A stretch of DNA of 48,954 nucleotides from CAZVYJ01 sp964631565 (GTDB taxonomy: Bacteria; Planctomycetota; Phycisphaerae; SM23-33). The notes under the pieces are model-generated. The model saw nothing but the letters and a program-made list of their open reading frames with translations. It did not search any database and had not been told where the DNA came from. Below are positions 32,724 to 40,466 of the stretch, piece after piece (the first letter of the stretch is position 1; every line of letters starts with the position of its first letter). Location: NCBI GenBank assembly GCA_964631565.1, contig CAZVYJ010000022.1, forward strand, positions 1 through 48,954, in the 5' to 3' direction. The position numbers and the translations under genes are program-made.

Positions 32724-33380
32724 TTACTTACCGCTCCCTATTTGCATAATACGATATTCCTGCCGCTGCCGCGTTTTTCTGGGCAGGATGATTTTTCGGG
32801 TCGGGAGGAACATCGATCCCTTGGCTTCCATTCTGCGGTATGCCATGTCCGCAATATCGGTGTTTATCGCCATAACTGCGTCTGAGGCGATTATGACGCC
32901 ATGGCCGCGGCTTCGCAGGCCGACGGCGGCCTCCACTATTCCGCCGGCTACTCCGGCTCCGCAGATTATGAACGTCGCGTTCTGCAGTTCGGTTACCAGA
33001 CGCTCAAGGCGGGCGTGCCTGAAGATATCGGTATGCCGCTTTTCGACTATCACCTGCTGATATTTGCGGAAAATGTCCTGCGGCAGGTCGGTCGTGTTAA
33101 GCAGGCCCAGGTTTATGTGGCTGGGCAGGATGGTTCTCGCAAGCTTCTGCTCGCCCGGGCTGTCTTCGATGCAATATGGTGCGGCTGCAAGCGGACTTAT
33201 ATCGCTCCGCCGCAGCCTCAGCACGGTGCTTATCACAGGTATGCCGTAAGTTCTGGCCCATCGGAAAAGTCTGTATATATTTTCGGCGATGAGCTTCGAT
33301 TCGGGCCTGTAGCAGCTTCCGGCCGGGCTGAAGAAGTCGGCCTGCGTTTCAATATCCAAAAGTATGCGTCTGCACTTCAT
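32724..33380 (-). CDS. Isochorismatase-like cysteine-hydrolase-fold protein lacking the catalytic cysteine
   Basis: A 218-residue member of the isochorismatase/nicotinamidase fold. The catalytic aspartate D9 is present in LLDIETQADFF, and the lysine is in VIVEKRHTDIF. In the active-site loop CGAGVAGGIVEAAVGL the position that is Cys in active relatives (CGxxTDxCV) is Gly, and the cis-peptide TD is also changed. The protein is therefore probably not a hydrolase of the usual kind (inference). A strong AAGGAGG ribosome site precedes the ATG. A perfect 9-base inverted repeat lies upstream at 33417. Confidence 0.75.
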   Translation of the reverse strand: MKCRRILLDIETQADFFSPAGSCYRPESKLIAENIYRLFRWARTYGIPVISTVLRLRRSDISPLAAAPYCIEDSPGEQKLARTILPSHINLGLLNTTDLPQDIFRKYQQVIVEKRHTDIFRHARLERLVTELQNATFIICGAGVAGGIVEAAVGLRSRGHGVIIASDAVMAINTDIADMAYRRMEAKGSMFLPTRKIILPRKTRQRQEYRIMQIGSGK

Positions 33381-33416
33381 TGCCGCCTCCTTCCATTAAT
33401 ACTTGCGGGCCGGCGG

Positions 33417-33441
33417 AATTGTTCTGTCTCTGAACAATTCT
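33417..33441. promoter_or_regulatory. Inverted repeat upstream of the isochorismatase-like gene
   Basis: GAATTGTTC (33417-33425) and GAACAATTC (33433-33441) are perfect 9-base arms around a 7-base centre. The repeat lies 37 to 61 bases before the start codon and just upstream of a TATTAA that could be a -10 box on the minus strand. It may be an operator or a hairpin in the leader. The rest of the 137-base gap shows nothing else. Confidence 0.5.
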
Positions 33442-33517
33442 AGGCGGGGCGGCGGCTGAATGAAGGAATCAGCAAAAATGGAGTTTTATGTGAAATAAAG
33501 CGGGGAATAGGCGGGGA

Positions 33518-33739
33518 TTACGGCCAAAAATTCTGGATAAGCCACAGGGCGGCCCCCAGCAGAATCAGGCCTCCGTACATCAGGCCTATCAGGACGACGA
33601 CCTGCCTGACGAATTGAGACATGTTGCTGATTCGGACGGCCTTATATATGACTGCGACGACTGCGCACAGCGGGAATATCATCCATAGCTCGACGGACTT
33701 CGGCATGATAAGCGGATTTGTGAATAGTGTAGCCAGCAT
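33518..33739 (-). CDS. Small membrane protein of unknown function
   Basis: A 73-residue protein with two hydrophobic segments (about 17-31 and 45-68). The start codon ATG at 33739 overlaps the stop of the preceding gene by one base (TGATG), which indicates translational coupling. No family was recognised. It probably sits in the inner membrane together with the product of the upstream gene. Confidence 0.65.
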   Translation of the reverse strand: MLATLFTNPLIMPKSVELWMIFPLCAVVAVIYKAVRISNMSQFVRQVVVLIGLMYGGLILLGAALWLIQNFWP

Positions 33740-34290
33740 CAGGTTTGATTCGCCTTTTTCTTTGTGTCGTATTCTTCGGGCTTCTGTTCGCCGTATATGC
33801 CCATGAGGGCCAGCATCGCCGCATCGAATATGCACATCAGGTTGAGCAGACCGGCTATTCCGGTGTAAGCCCGGGCGAATATGCCGGAAGAGCCGACCAA
33901 AGCGACTCTGCCTTTGTCGTATTCGTCCTGCAGCCAGCGGTCCGCATAGGCGTTTCGGAGCGGGTCGTTTGAGGCCTTGTCGCCCGGCAGGTTCTCGTTG
34001 AGATATTCTTCAAGCTTCTTTTGGACGGCTTCCTGCCTTTGCCAGCCGACCAGGCCGTGTACGCCGGTGAACATCTGGGCGACGAACCACCATCGTTCTT
34101 CGTGCCTGTCCACTGTCATTACGCCGCCGACGGCGACGCCCGCCCAGAAGGTGGCCGCGATGGTGACCATGATGACGATGCCGCGTTTTATCCGGCCCAT
34201 GTATATGTGGCCGGTGCCTGGAATAATCCAGGCCAGCAGAAGCGCCAGCAGCGGGACCGCCTGATGTTTTTTTGACTTGTCTCTGGGCAT
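33739..34290 (-). CDS. Membrane protein with TM2-like N-terminus, unknown function
   Basis: About 183 residues. After a basic start (MPRDKSKKH) come two hydrophobic segments with the motif WIIPGTGHIYMGRIKRG, similar to the turn region of TM2-type domains. A soluble charged middle (about 75-135) and a third hydrophobic segment near the end (LLNLMCIFDAAMLALMGIY) follow. Planctomycete genomes carry related uncharacterised proteins. The ATG at 34290 is preferred over one at 34356 because the basic N-terminus leads directly into the membrane segment. It is coupled to the small protein that follows. Confidence 0.65.
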   Translation of the reverse strand: MPRDKSKKHQAVPLLALLLAWIIPGTGHIYMGRIKRGIVIMVTIAATFWAGVAVGGVMTVDRHEERWWFVAQMFTGVHGLVGWQRQEAVQKKLEEYLNENLPGDKASNDPLRNAYADRWLQDEYDKGRVALVGSSGIFARAYTGIAGLLNLMCIFDAAMLALMGIYGEQKPEEYDTKKKANQT

Positions 34291-34377
34291 ATCTTTTCGC
34301 CGGGAATCTGAGGTGGCAGTTTCGCCGAGGTTGGCTGCTGCGTCAAGGCCAATCATTGGACGCTGTGTGCAACCGTC

Positions 34378-35556
34378 TTATGCGAGCATGTCCATGGCGA
34401 GAATGGTTATGTCGTCTTCCGGCTGGTCGCCGTCGAGGTAGGAATCGATCCATGCGGTCAGCTGGAGCAGCATTTCGTCCCGGGACACTCCGGCCAGCGG
34501 GGCGAGAACATCCATAATCGTTTTTTTGCTGCTGCAGCGGAGAATGTCTTCCGCACCGTCCGTGTAGACAACCAGGCGGTCGCCCGGATTTATTATGACC
34601 TGTCTCGACTCGAACCGCTCTTCCGGAAATATGCCGAGCAGGCTGCCCGGTGATGAGAGTTTTTCATGCGTGCCGTCGGCCCGCAGCAGTATCGGTTCGG
34701 GGTGACCGGCCCGCGAGTAAATCAGCGTGGAGGAGGCAGTGTCGAACACTCCGTAGACGGCTGTGCAGAACTGGCAGCTCGAAAGGTTCTGTTCGCAGAT
34801 GTCGGAATTGAGCTGCTGCAGCGAAACTTCCGGCGAAACGATTTCGTATGTGTTGCCGACAATCCGCTTTGTCTGCAGCGCCTTCTTTATGAACATCGTC
34901 AGCAGCGCCGCAGGCATGCCGTGTCCGACGGCGTCGGCGATATAGAAGCCGACATGCGTTTCATCGAGCCGGGCGACATCGTATATGTCGCCGCTGAGCC
35001 AGCCGGCCGGGCGATAGAGTATTCCGAAGCGGACATTGCCTATTTCAGGCAGCCTTCGCGGCAGAAAGTCACGCTGGAGCCTGGCGGCCAGCCGCATTTC
35101 CTCGTCGAACTGCTCGAAGCTTTTGGTCGCCGTGGCGTTCAGCTCGCGGGCGGCTGCGAGTTCCGCATGAAGCTTTTCAATACCTGGCTGAAGGGCCGCT
35201 GCCGCCGATATCGCAGCCATCATTTCGCCGGCGGAAGCGTCGTGTTCGATGCAGATGAACTGCCCGGCGCGCGGCGAGAGCAGGCTTTTGGCGTGACTGG
35301 CGTGGTCGGAATCTTCCGGCAGCAGAAAAACCGCCACGACCGGGGTCTGATCCAGCTCGGAGACGATCGGGCCGAGCCTATGGAGATTGCCTTCGACCTG
35401 TATCACCGCCAGCGTCGCATCGGCGAGCTGGCTGCTTAGCGGCAGGACGTGCGTATAGGCGCAGATATCCCAGTGGCCTTCGGCTGCTTCGCGCAAAGCC
35501 TCAGGGATGTCGGCGTCGCCGATCCAGAGTAATTTTGAGTTGACCGCTACTTTCAT
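34378..35556 (-). CDS. SpoIIE/PP2C-type serine phosphatase
   Basis: A 392-residue regulator. Residues about 1-130 resemble a receiver-like fold (LLWIGDADIPEAL, VVAVFLLPEDSD) but no clear phosphoacceptor Asp is seen. A short coiled coil (about 140-175) leads to the PP2C/SpoIIE domain (180-392). Its metal-binding motifs are present: SGDIYDV, IADAVGHGMPAALL, YTDGAED and EDDITIL. Such proteins dephosphorylate anti-anti-sigma factors in partner-switching systems. No STAS or HATPase-type anti-sigma gene is adjacent. The ATG at 35556 is chosen because the first strand begins there. Confidence 0.88.
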   Translation of the reverse strand: MKVAVNSKLLWIGDADIPEALREAAEGHWDICAYTHVLPLSSQLADATLAVIQVEGNLHRLGPIVSELDQTPVVAVFLLPEDSDHASHAKSLLSPRAGQFICIEHDASAGEMMAAISAAAALQPGIEKLHAELAAARELNATATKSFEQFDEEMRLAARLQRDFLPRRLPEIGNVRFGILYRPAGWLSGDIYDVARLDETHVGFYIADAVGHGMPAALLTMFIKKALQTKRIVGNTYEIVSPEVSLQQLNSDICEQNLSSCQFCTAVYGVFDTASSTLIYSRAGHPEPILLRADGTHEKLSSPGSLLGIFPEERFESRQVIINPGDRLVVYTDGAEDILRCSSKKTIMDVLAPLAGVSRDEMLLQLTAWIDSYLDGDQPEDDITILAMDMLA

Positions 35557-35612
35557 AAGTCCATTTTGAAAACTAAGGTTACGGGGCTGGTTCAGGCCCC
35601 TCCTCGTCATCG

Positions 35613-36104
35613 TCACGGACTCGGCTTGGCTTTAGCAGGGTCTGGTATATCCCCCGAAAAAATTACTTTGCTGCCGGGCTGGACACCGGCCTTTTTCAAT
35701 GCTCCGGCAGGCACTTCAAGTGCAAATTGGGCGGGCCTGTTCGAGCTGTACAGCGTCCGGCCGTCCGGATCGACGGCCATTGTTTCAATGTTGATTACGC
35801 GCAAGTCCTTGTCAATAAAGGCGATATCGAGCGGAATCAGGCAGTCTTTCATCCAGAAGGTCAGTACTTCTTCCCTTGGATAGATAAATAGCATCCCGGC
35901 GTTGTCGGCCAGCGATGCCCGTTTAGACAGTCCTTTCGCCTTGGTTTCGCTGGTTGTCGCCAGTTCGACGTTCCATGTCGTGCCGTTTATGGTGACCTGC
36001 GGCCGGGCTTTCCTGTTGAGCAGCCACACCGCTAAGACAGTTGCCGCGACAACCAGCAGAAGCGATACTGATACGACCAGCGTTTTCTTCCGGGCCTTCT
36101 TCAT
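35613..36104 (-). CDS. DUF192 family protein
   Basis: A 163-residue protein with an N-terminal hydrophobic segment (about 7-27, LVVSVSLLLVVAATVLAVWLL) that anchors or exports it. A DUF192 domain (about 45-160) follows, with the family motif FWMKDCLIPLDIAFID. The biochemical function of DUF192 is not established. It lies six bases after the maf stop, so the two are cotranscribed. Confidence 0.85.
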   Translation of the reverse strand: MKKARKKTLVVSVSLLLVVAATVLAVWLLNRKARPQVTINGTTWNVELATTSETKAKGLSKRASLADNAGMLFIYPREEVLTFWMKDCLIPLDIAFIDKDLRVINIETMAVDPDGRTLYSSNRPAQFALEVPAGALKKAGVQPGSKVIFSGDIPDPAKAKPSP

Positions 36105-36110
36105 TCGTTT

Positions 36111-36719
36111 TCAGCCGATCCTGTGCGCAGCAGGGTGATTGCGGATTTCATCCAGCATGCGCTGCACAAGCTCAATCGGCAGGCCAACCACGTTGGTGAA
36201 GCTGCCTTCGATCTTCTCCACGAACTTGTCAGCCGTCTCCTGGATGGCGTACGCGCCGGCCTTGCCTGCGGCTTCGCCGGATGCGATGTAGTTTTCTATT
36301 TCTTCTTCGGTCATCGGCCGCATCGTAACGTAAGTGAGATCGGACGCTATTATGCGAGCTCCGCCCGGCGCGAGGACCGCCACGCCGGTGATGACCTTGT
36401 GTCGCGTGCCGGAGAGCGTCGCGAGCATGTTTCTGGCGTCGGCGTCGTCTGCGGGCTTGCCCATGACTTTCGTGCCCAGCGCGACTACGGTATCGGCCGC
36501 CAGGACAATAGCGTCCGGATGCATGTCCGCGACGGCCCGGCCCTTGAAATAAGCCAGCGCCTCGGCCTGCTGCGAGGGCGAAAGCCTGGCCACTGTTTCG
36601 TCCGGTTCCGGCAGGGGCGGGTCGACGACTTCAAACTTGACTCCGGCTTCGGCGAGAAGCTGCCGACGGCGGGGAGAACTCGATGCGAGAATTATTCTTG
36701 TTTCCGTTTTTTCACTCAT
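36111..36719 (-). CDS. maf: Maf family nucleotide pyrophosphatase (dTTP/UTP type)
   Basis: A 202-residue house-cleaning enzyme that hydrolyses non-canonical or excess nucleoside triphosphates. The N-terminal ILASSSPRRRQLL motif, the catalytic aspartate in LAADTVV, and the GKAGAYAIQ motif are present. The Gln after AYAI is the mark of the MafA/YhdE subgroup that prefers dTTP, UTP and modified pyrimidines. It heads the minus-strand run that continues with the DUF192 gene and the phosphatase. Confidence 0.92.
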   Translation of the reverse strand: MSEKTETRIILASSSPRRRQLLAEAGVKFEVVDPPLPEPDETVARLSPSQQAEALAYFKGRAVADMHPDAIVLAADTVVALGTKVMGKPADDADARNMLATLSGTRHKVITGVAVLAPGGARIIASDLTYVTMRPMTEEEIENYIASGEAAGKAGAYAIQETADKFVEKIEGSFTNVVGLPIELVQRMLDEIRNHPAAHRIG

Positions 36720-37146
36720 TTTTGCTGACTGTTTTCCGAATAGTAAATTACCGCTTTTGCGGATTTGAGCCTGTCATGCCCCGGTGGATTCTAACTGTCC
36801 GCCGGCCAAAAGAAAGTAAAACCTGCACCGATGTCACAGGTGTTGCCCGGTGTAAACATATCTATTGCATTGCAGCATCATCCGGTTTTTCCGCTGGTTG
36901 CGGGCGGTTAACGGCTTTTGTGCGCCTGCTGCGTTTATAAAAATCAACACGCCCGCACATCCTGAATATCTCCCGGAGTCTGACACGCCGAATTTTGATA
37001 TCTAACCTTTTGGCGCCTAGTATTTTATGTCAGGGCAATTTTGCATGTCGCACCTTCGGGCTTTAGGCATCGCGGTTGCAGATAGTTGAGTGAAGCGAGT
37101 TTGCAGACCCGCGCATTTGTGCACAATTTGTACAGGAGAAGCTGCC
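36720..37146. other. Non-coding gap between maf and a small divergent gene
   Basis: 427 bases with no convincing gene on either strand. Base composition is more AT-rich than the flanks. A perfect 10-base palindrome TTGTGCACAA lies at 37117-37126, followed by TTTGTACA, just before the ribosome site of the small gene; it could be a regulator site. TATAAA occurs at 36936-36941 without a matching -35. Promoters for both divergent genes must lie here but could not be fixed. Confidence 0.5.
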
Positions 37147-37428
37147 ATGGAAGAGGCGGCAATAAAACAGAAACTGGACGACCTCATCGAAACGGTGCGG
37201 TCGGCCACCCGTGTCTCGAAGGACGCAAAGTCGTCTACGGCTTACGGTATGTACGTACCGTCCGCCGACCCTGACGCCTCGGTCGAGAACGCCCTGGACG
37301 GGCTTAGGCTCCAGATTAAATATCTGCTGTTCGACCTTGAGGCTACTCGGCGCGAGAACCGTTATTTGATGCAGATGCTTGAGAATCGTAACGGCCGCGA
37401 CAGAAGGCGAGACACGGACGAACCATAA
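37147..37428 (+). CDS. Small hypothetical protein, predicted coiled coil
   Basis: A 93-residue charged protein of unknown function. The N-terminal part (EEAAIKQKLDDLIETVRSA) and the C-terminal part (LLFDLEATRRENRYLMQML) look helical with heptad character, and the end is very basic (RNGRDRRRDTDEP). There is no cysteine or membrane segment. AGGAG eight bases before the ATG and a strong terminator 93 bases after the stop support it as a single-gene transcription unit. Confidence 0.65.
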   Translation: MEEAAIKQKLDDLIETVRSATRVSKDAKSSTAYGMYVPSADPDASVENALDGLRLQIKYLLFDLEATRRENRYLMQMLENRNGRDRRRDTDEP

Positions 37429-37520
37429 AGGCTCGAAAACGCTCAGAGGAACCGCAGCAGCACAGCCTCTGCCCTCAGCGCACGCGTGGGTGCGTCCGGC
37501 AGGGCGTAACGCAGTTGCCG

Positions 37521-37558
37521 GGCATGGCGCTATTTTAAGTTCGCCATGCCTATTTTTT
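37521..37558 (+). terminator. Strong intrinsic terminator
   Basis: A perfect 9-base-pair stem, GGCATGGCG (37521-37529) with CGCCATGCC (37542-37550), and a 12-base loop is followed directly by TATTTTTT. It ends the transcript of the small gene at 37147. The remaining bases up to the GH127 start (37559-37705) hold a GGAGG ribosome site and no clear promoter. Confidence 0.85.
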
Positions 37559-37705
37559 GCGCTCTGCGGGTATTAAACGGGGGCCATGCCGACTTTTTAT
37601 TTCGGGATATTGCAAAAACGTCGGTAGGGGCGGATGCTTTATGTGTTCTGTCTCCACTGAGGATTTTTCCGAAACAGACCTGATTATTGTTTTGGAGGCG
37701 CCGAA

Positions 37706-39715
37706 ATGAGTTTCTGCGGAACTGCAATGCGGTCGAACATAGTGGCGGGTGATTTCAGCAAGTTGAAACCGTTGGCTGCGGGGCGCGTGCTGCCGGAAGG
37801 CTGGCTGCGAGAATGGGGGCAGGTGAACGCTGACGGCTGGCTGCTCATGCAGGCGAAAAACAAAACGCCGCTGGTTATCGGAACATTCTGGCGGCGGTTC
37901 AAAAAGGTGCGGTTCTTCTGGGACAACGCGCCGGACTACTCGGCGTATTTCGGCGACAGCCTCGTCCGCTACGCGGCACTGCTGCCGGACTCGAAGCTGG
38001 CCGGCATGGTCGATGCCTGGGTGGATAAAATTCTCAAGTCGCAGGATGCTGACGGTTATATCGGCGGTTTCATCCCGCAGGCGCGCTGGCGGATGGCCCT
38101 TGAGATATTCAGCGACGCACTGATTATGGAAGTGCTGCTGCAGCGCTACATGCAGTCGGGCGACAGGAAGCTGCTGGCGGCCGTCGAAAAATCGGCCGGG
38201 TGCATCATTGGTCACTGGCGGCGCGAAGGCCGCACGAAAAATCTCGCCATCTACAGCGGCCACGGCGCGATTCTCATCCGCCCGCTGCTGCAGCTGCATG
38301 AAATAACCGGGCGTGAAAAGTATCTCTCAGTCAGCCGCGAGATTATGGACAAATGCGGCCGGCAGAGGGATTACCTGAGATATTACGACGCGGTCAGGCG
38401 CGCAAAATCGCTTGGCAGGCCGTGCACGTACGACGCCTGCTCCAACCAGCACAACGCGGTGGAGTCCGAGCACGTCGGGCTGCCGGCGATTCTCTACGAA
38501 CACGGCGGCGAGCAGGACATGCTCCGCGCCAGCCAGGCCGCCTGGACGATGCTGGCGAAGAATCACCTTTCGTTCGACGGCACGCCGCACGGCAACGAGG
38601 GCATGCTGCGCACCGGCCCGCGCGAAAACTCCGAGCAGTGCGGCGCGGTCGAGTGGATGGACGCCGGACACGCGCTTCTCCGCGCGACCGGCATGGTGCA
38701 GTACGCCGACGCGGTCGAGCGGGCGATGTTTAACGGCTACCCCGCGCCGCGAACGCCGGATGGCATGATGGTTGCCTACATGCACACGCCCAACCAGCTC
38801 GTCGCCAGCCAGTGGAGCAAGCCGCAGTTCGACGACCCGGACCGGCTGCACTCGGCGCAGTATTTTTCGACGGCTCACTGGCCGCTCTGCTGCAACGTCA
38901 ATGGCCCGCGCGGCTGGGCGCACTTCGTCGAGTCGATGATAATGCTCCGCGGCGGCACGCCGACCGTCGTCTATTACGGACCCTGCCGCGCTGCAATCGA
39001 TCTGCCGACCGGGCCGGTTGTCATAGAAGTGAAAACCGCCTATCCGTTCGAGGATGAAGTTCGCGTTGAAGTTTCGCCCGCGACCCCGGCCGCCTTCGCG
39101 ATGGAGTTCCGCATACCGTCCTGGTGCTCAGCCGCGACGGTCAAGGTCAACGGCAAGTCCGCATCGGCCCGGCCGAAGCCAGGTACGTTCCTCCGCATCC
39201 GCCGCAAGTGGAGCGCGGGCGACGTCGTCTGCATCCGCTTCGATGTGCCGATAGAAATCGACGAGTTCAAGGAAACCGGCATACGGGAAGCCGGCTTCGC
39301 CGTGAAGCGCGGGCCGCTCGTGTTCGCGCTGCCGGTTAAAGCGATTCGCAAACCACTGCCCAAACCGTGGAAGAAAGGCCCCGGCAAACAGATTTCATTC
39401 GAGCTGCTGCCCGACCCGAAATGCGCGTGGAATTACGCGATGGTGCTGAACCACAGACGGCCGGGCGAGTCATTCGAGCTTGTGCAGCTGCACGCGCCGG
39501 CCAATGCGAAACCGTGGGAGCACGCGCCGCTCGGCCTGAGGGTCCGCGCCCGAAGAGTGCTTAACTGGCATATCGAGGGCGACGCGGAGCACCCCCTCAC
39601 GCCCGGCCTGCCGTTTACGCCCATGAAGCTCGCCGCGAAGGTCGAGACTATAACGCTCGTTCCGTTCGGCTTCACACGCCTGCGAATGAGCTACTTGCCT
39701 GCAGTGCAGAGATGA
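37706..39715 (+). CDS. Glycoside hydrolase family 127 (DUF1680) protein, putative beta-L-arabinofuranosidase
   Basis: A 669-residue enzyme with an (alpha/alpha)6 barrel (about 30-430) and C-terminal beta domains. The cysteine nucleophile and zinc site of GH127 can be traced: E310 and C312 in ENSEQCGAVE, and the pair C395-C396 in WPLCCNVNGPRGW, corresponding to Glu338, Cys340, Cys417 and Cys418 of the characterised HypBA1. No signal peptide is present, so it should act in the cytoplasm on imported oligosaccharides. GGAGG precedes the ATG. No transporter, other glycosidase or sugar regulator is adjacent. The exact substrate is not known; the family also covers related furanosidases. Confidence 0.88.
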   Translation: MSFCGTAMRSNIVAGDFSKLKPLAAGRVLPEGWLREWGQVNADGWLLMQAKNKTPLVIGTFWRRFKKVRFFWDNAPDYSAYFGDSLVRYAALLPDSKLAGMVDAWVDKILKSQDADGYIGGFIPQARWRMALEIFSDALIMEVLLQRYMQSGDRKLLAAVEKSAGCIIGHWRREGRTKNLAIYSGHGAILIRPLLQLHEITGREKYLSVSREIMDKCGRQRDYLRYYDAVRRAKSLGRPCTYDACSNQHNAVESEHVGLPAILYEHGGEQDMLRASQAAWTMLAKNHLSFDGTPHGNEGMLRTGPRENSEQCGAVEWMDAGHALLRATGMVQYADAVERAMFNGYPAPRTPDGMMVAYMHTPNQLVASQWSKPQFDDPDRLHSAQYFSTAHWPLCCNVNGPRGWAHFVESMIMLRGGTPTVVYYGPCRAAIDLPTGPVVIEVKTAYPFEDEVRVEVSPATPAAFAMEFRIPSWCSAATVKVNGKSASARPKPGTFLRIRRKWSAGDVVCIRFDVPIEIDEFKETGIREAGFAVKRGPLVFALPVKAIRKPLPKPWKKGPGKQISFELLPDPKCAWNYAMVLNHRRPGESFELVQLHAPANAKPWEHAPLGLRVRARRVLNWHIEGDAEHPLTPGLPFTPMKLAAKVETITLVPFGFTRLRMSYLPAVQR

Positions 39716-39734
39716 ACCTTCTGCCGGCAGCCGG

Positions 39735-40445
39735 TCATTCCTTCGCGTCGTCGGGCGCCGTCGGGAACAGTTCTATTACGCGCGGGTTTGCGGAGATTTC
39801 CGCGTATTGCCGCGGCGTTCGCCCGCGCGAGTTGGCGGCCTTGGGGTCTGCGCCCTTGTCCAGCAGGAGTTTGGCAGTCAGGTCGCTTCCGCTGCTGGCG
39901 GCAAGATGAAGCGGCGTGTTGCCGAACTTGTCGCGCGCGTCGACATCGGCGCCTTTTTCAATCAGCAGGGCGGCGACGGCTGAGTAGTTGCAGGACGCGG
40001 CGGCGTGCAGCGGAGTCCGGCCCAGGTTATCGACGGCCTTCACATCCGCACCCTTGGCAATCAGCGTCTCGGCCACTTCGGTGTTTCCCTGCGAGGCCGC
40101 CCAGTGCAGCGGCGTGTAGCCGGTCTCCGGGTCTTTGGCGTTGACGTCGGCGCCTCGCTCGATGAGCAGTTCCGCGACTTCGGGCATGTCGCACACGGCG
40201 GCGCCGTCCAGCCGTGTCGTTTTCATCTCGTCCCTGGCGTTGGGGTCGCCGTTGGCGTCGAGATAAGCCTTTGTTTCCTCGAACGCCTTTGCGCGTTCGG
40301 CGGCGGCCGGGTCGGTCGATTGTGCGGCGTTTTCCGCGGACGACGACTTGGCCGGAGCGGCGGATTTTTTACTGTCGCGGTCGTTGCAGCCGGCAAGCAG
40401 CAGGGCGAGCAGGCACGATGTCAGCAGTGTATATCTTCTTTTCAT
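39735..40445 (-). CDS. Ankyrin-repeat lipoprotein
   Basis: A 236-residue predicted lipoprotein. The signal peptide ends in LLLAGC with C20 lipidated, followed by a Ser/Ala/Lys-rich linker (about 25-60). Residues about 75-220 are four to five ankyrin repeats with the usual TPLHWAASQGNTEVAETLI and GADVNAKD patterns. It should serve as a protein-binding module in the periplasm or on the outer membrane. It lies only 21 bases downstream of the large secreted protein gene, so the two are probably one operon and may work together. Confidence 0.85.
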   Translation of the reverse strand: MKRRYTLLTSCLLALLLAGCNDRDSKKSAAPAKSSSAENAAQSTDPAAAERAKAFEETKAYLDANGDPNARDEMKTTRLDGAAVCDMPEVAELLIERGADVNAKDPETGYTPLHWAASQGNTEVAETLIAKGADVKAVDNLGRTPLHAAASCNYSAVAALLIEKGADVDARDKFGNTPLHLAASSGSDLTAKLLLDKGADPKAANSRGRTPRQYAEISANPRVIELFPTAPDDAKE

Positions 40446-40466
40446 TGCATTCTGTCCTTATGGTCC

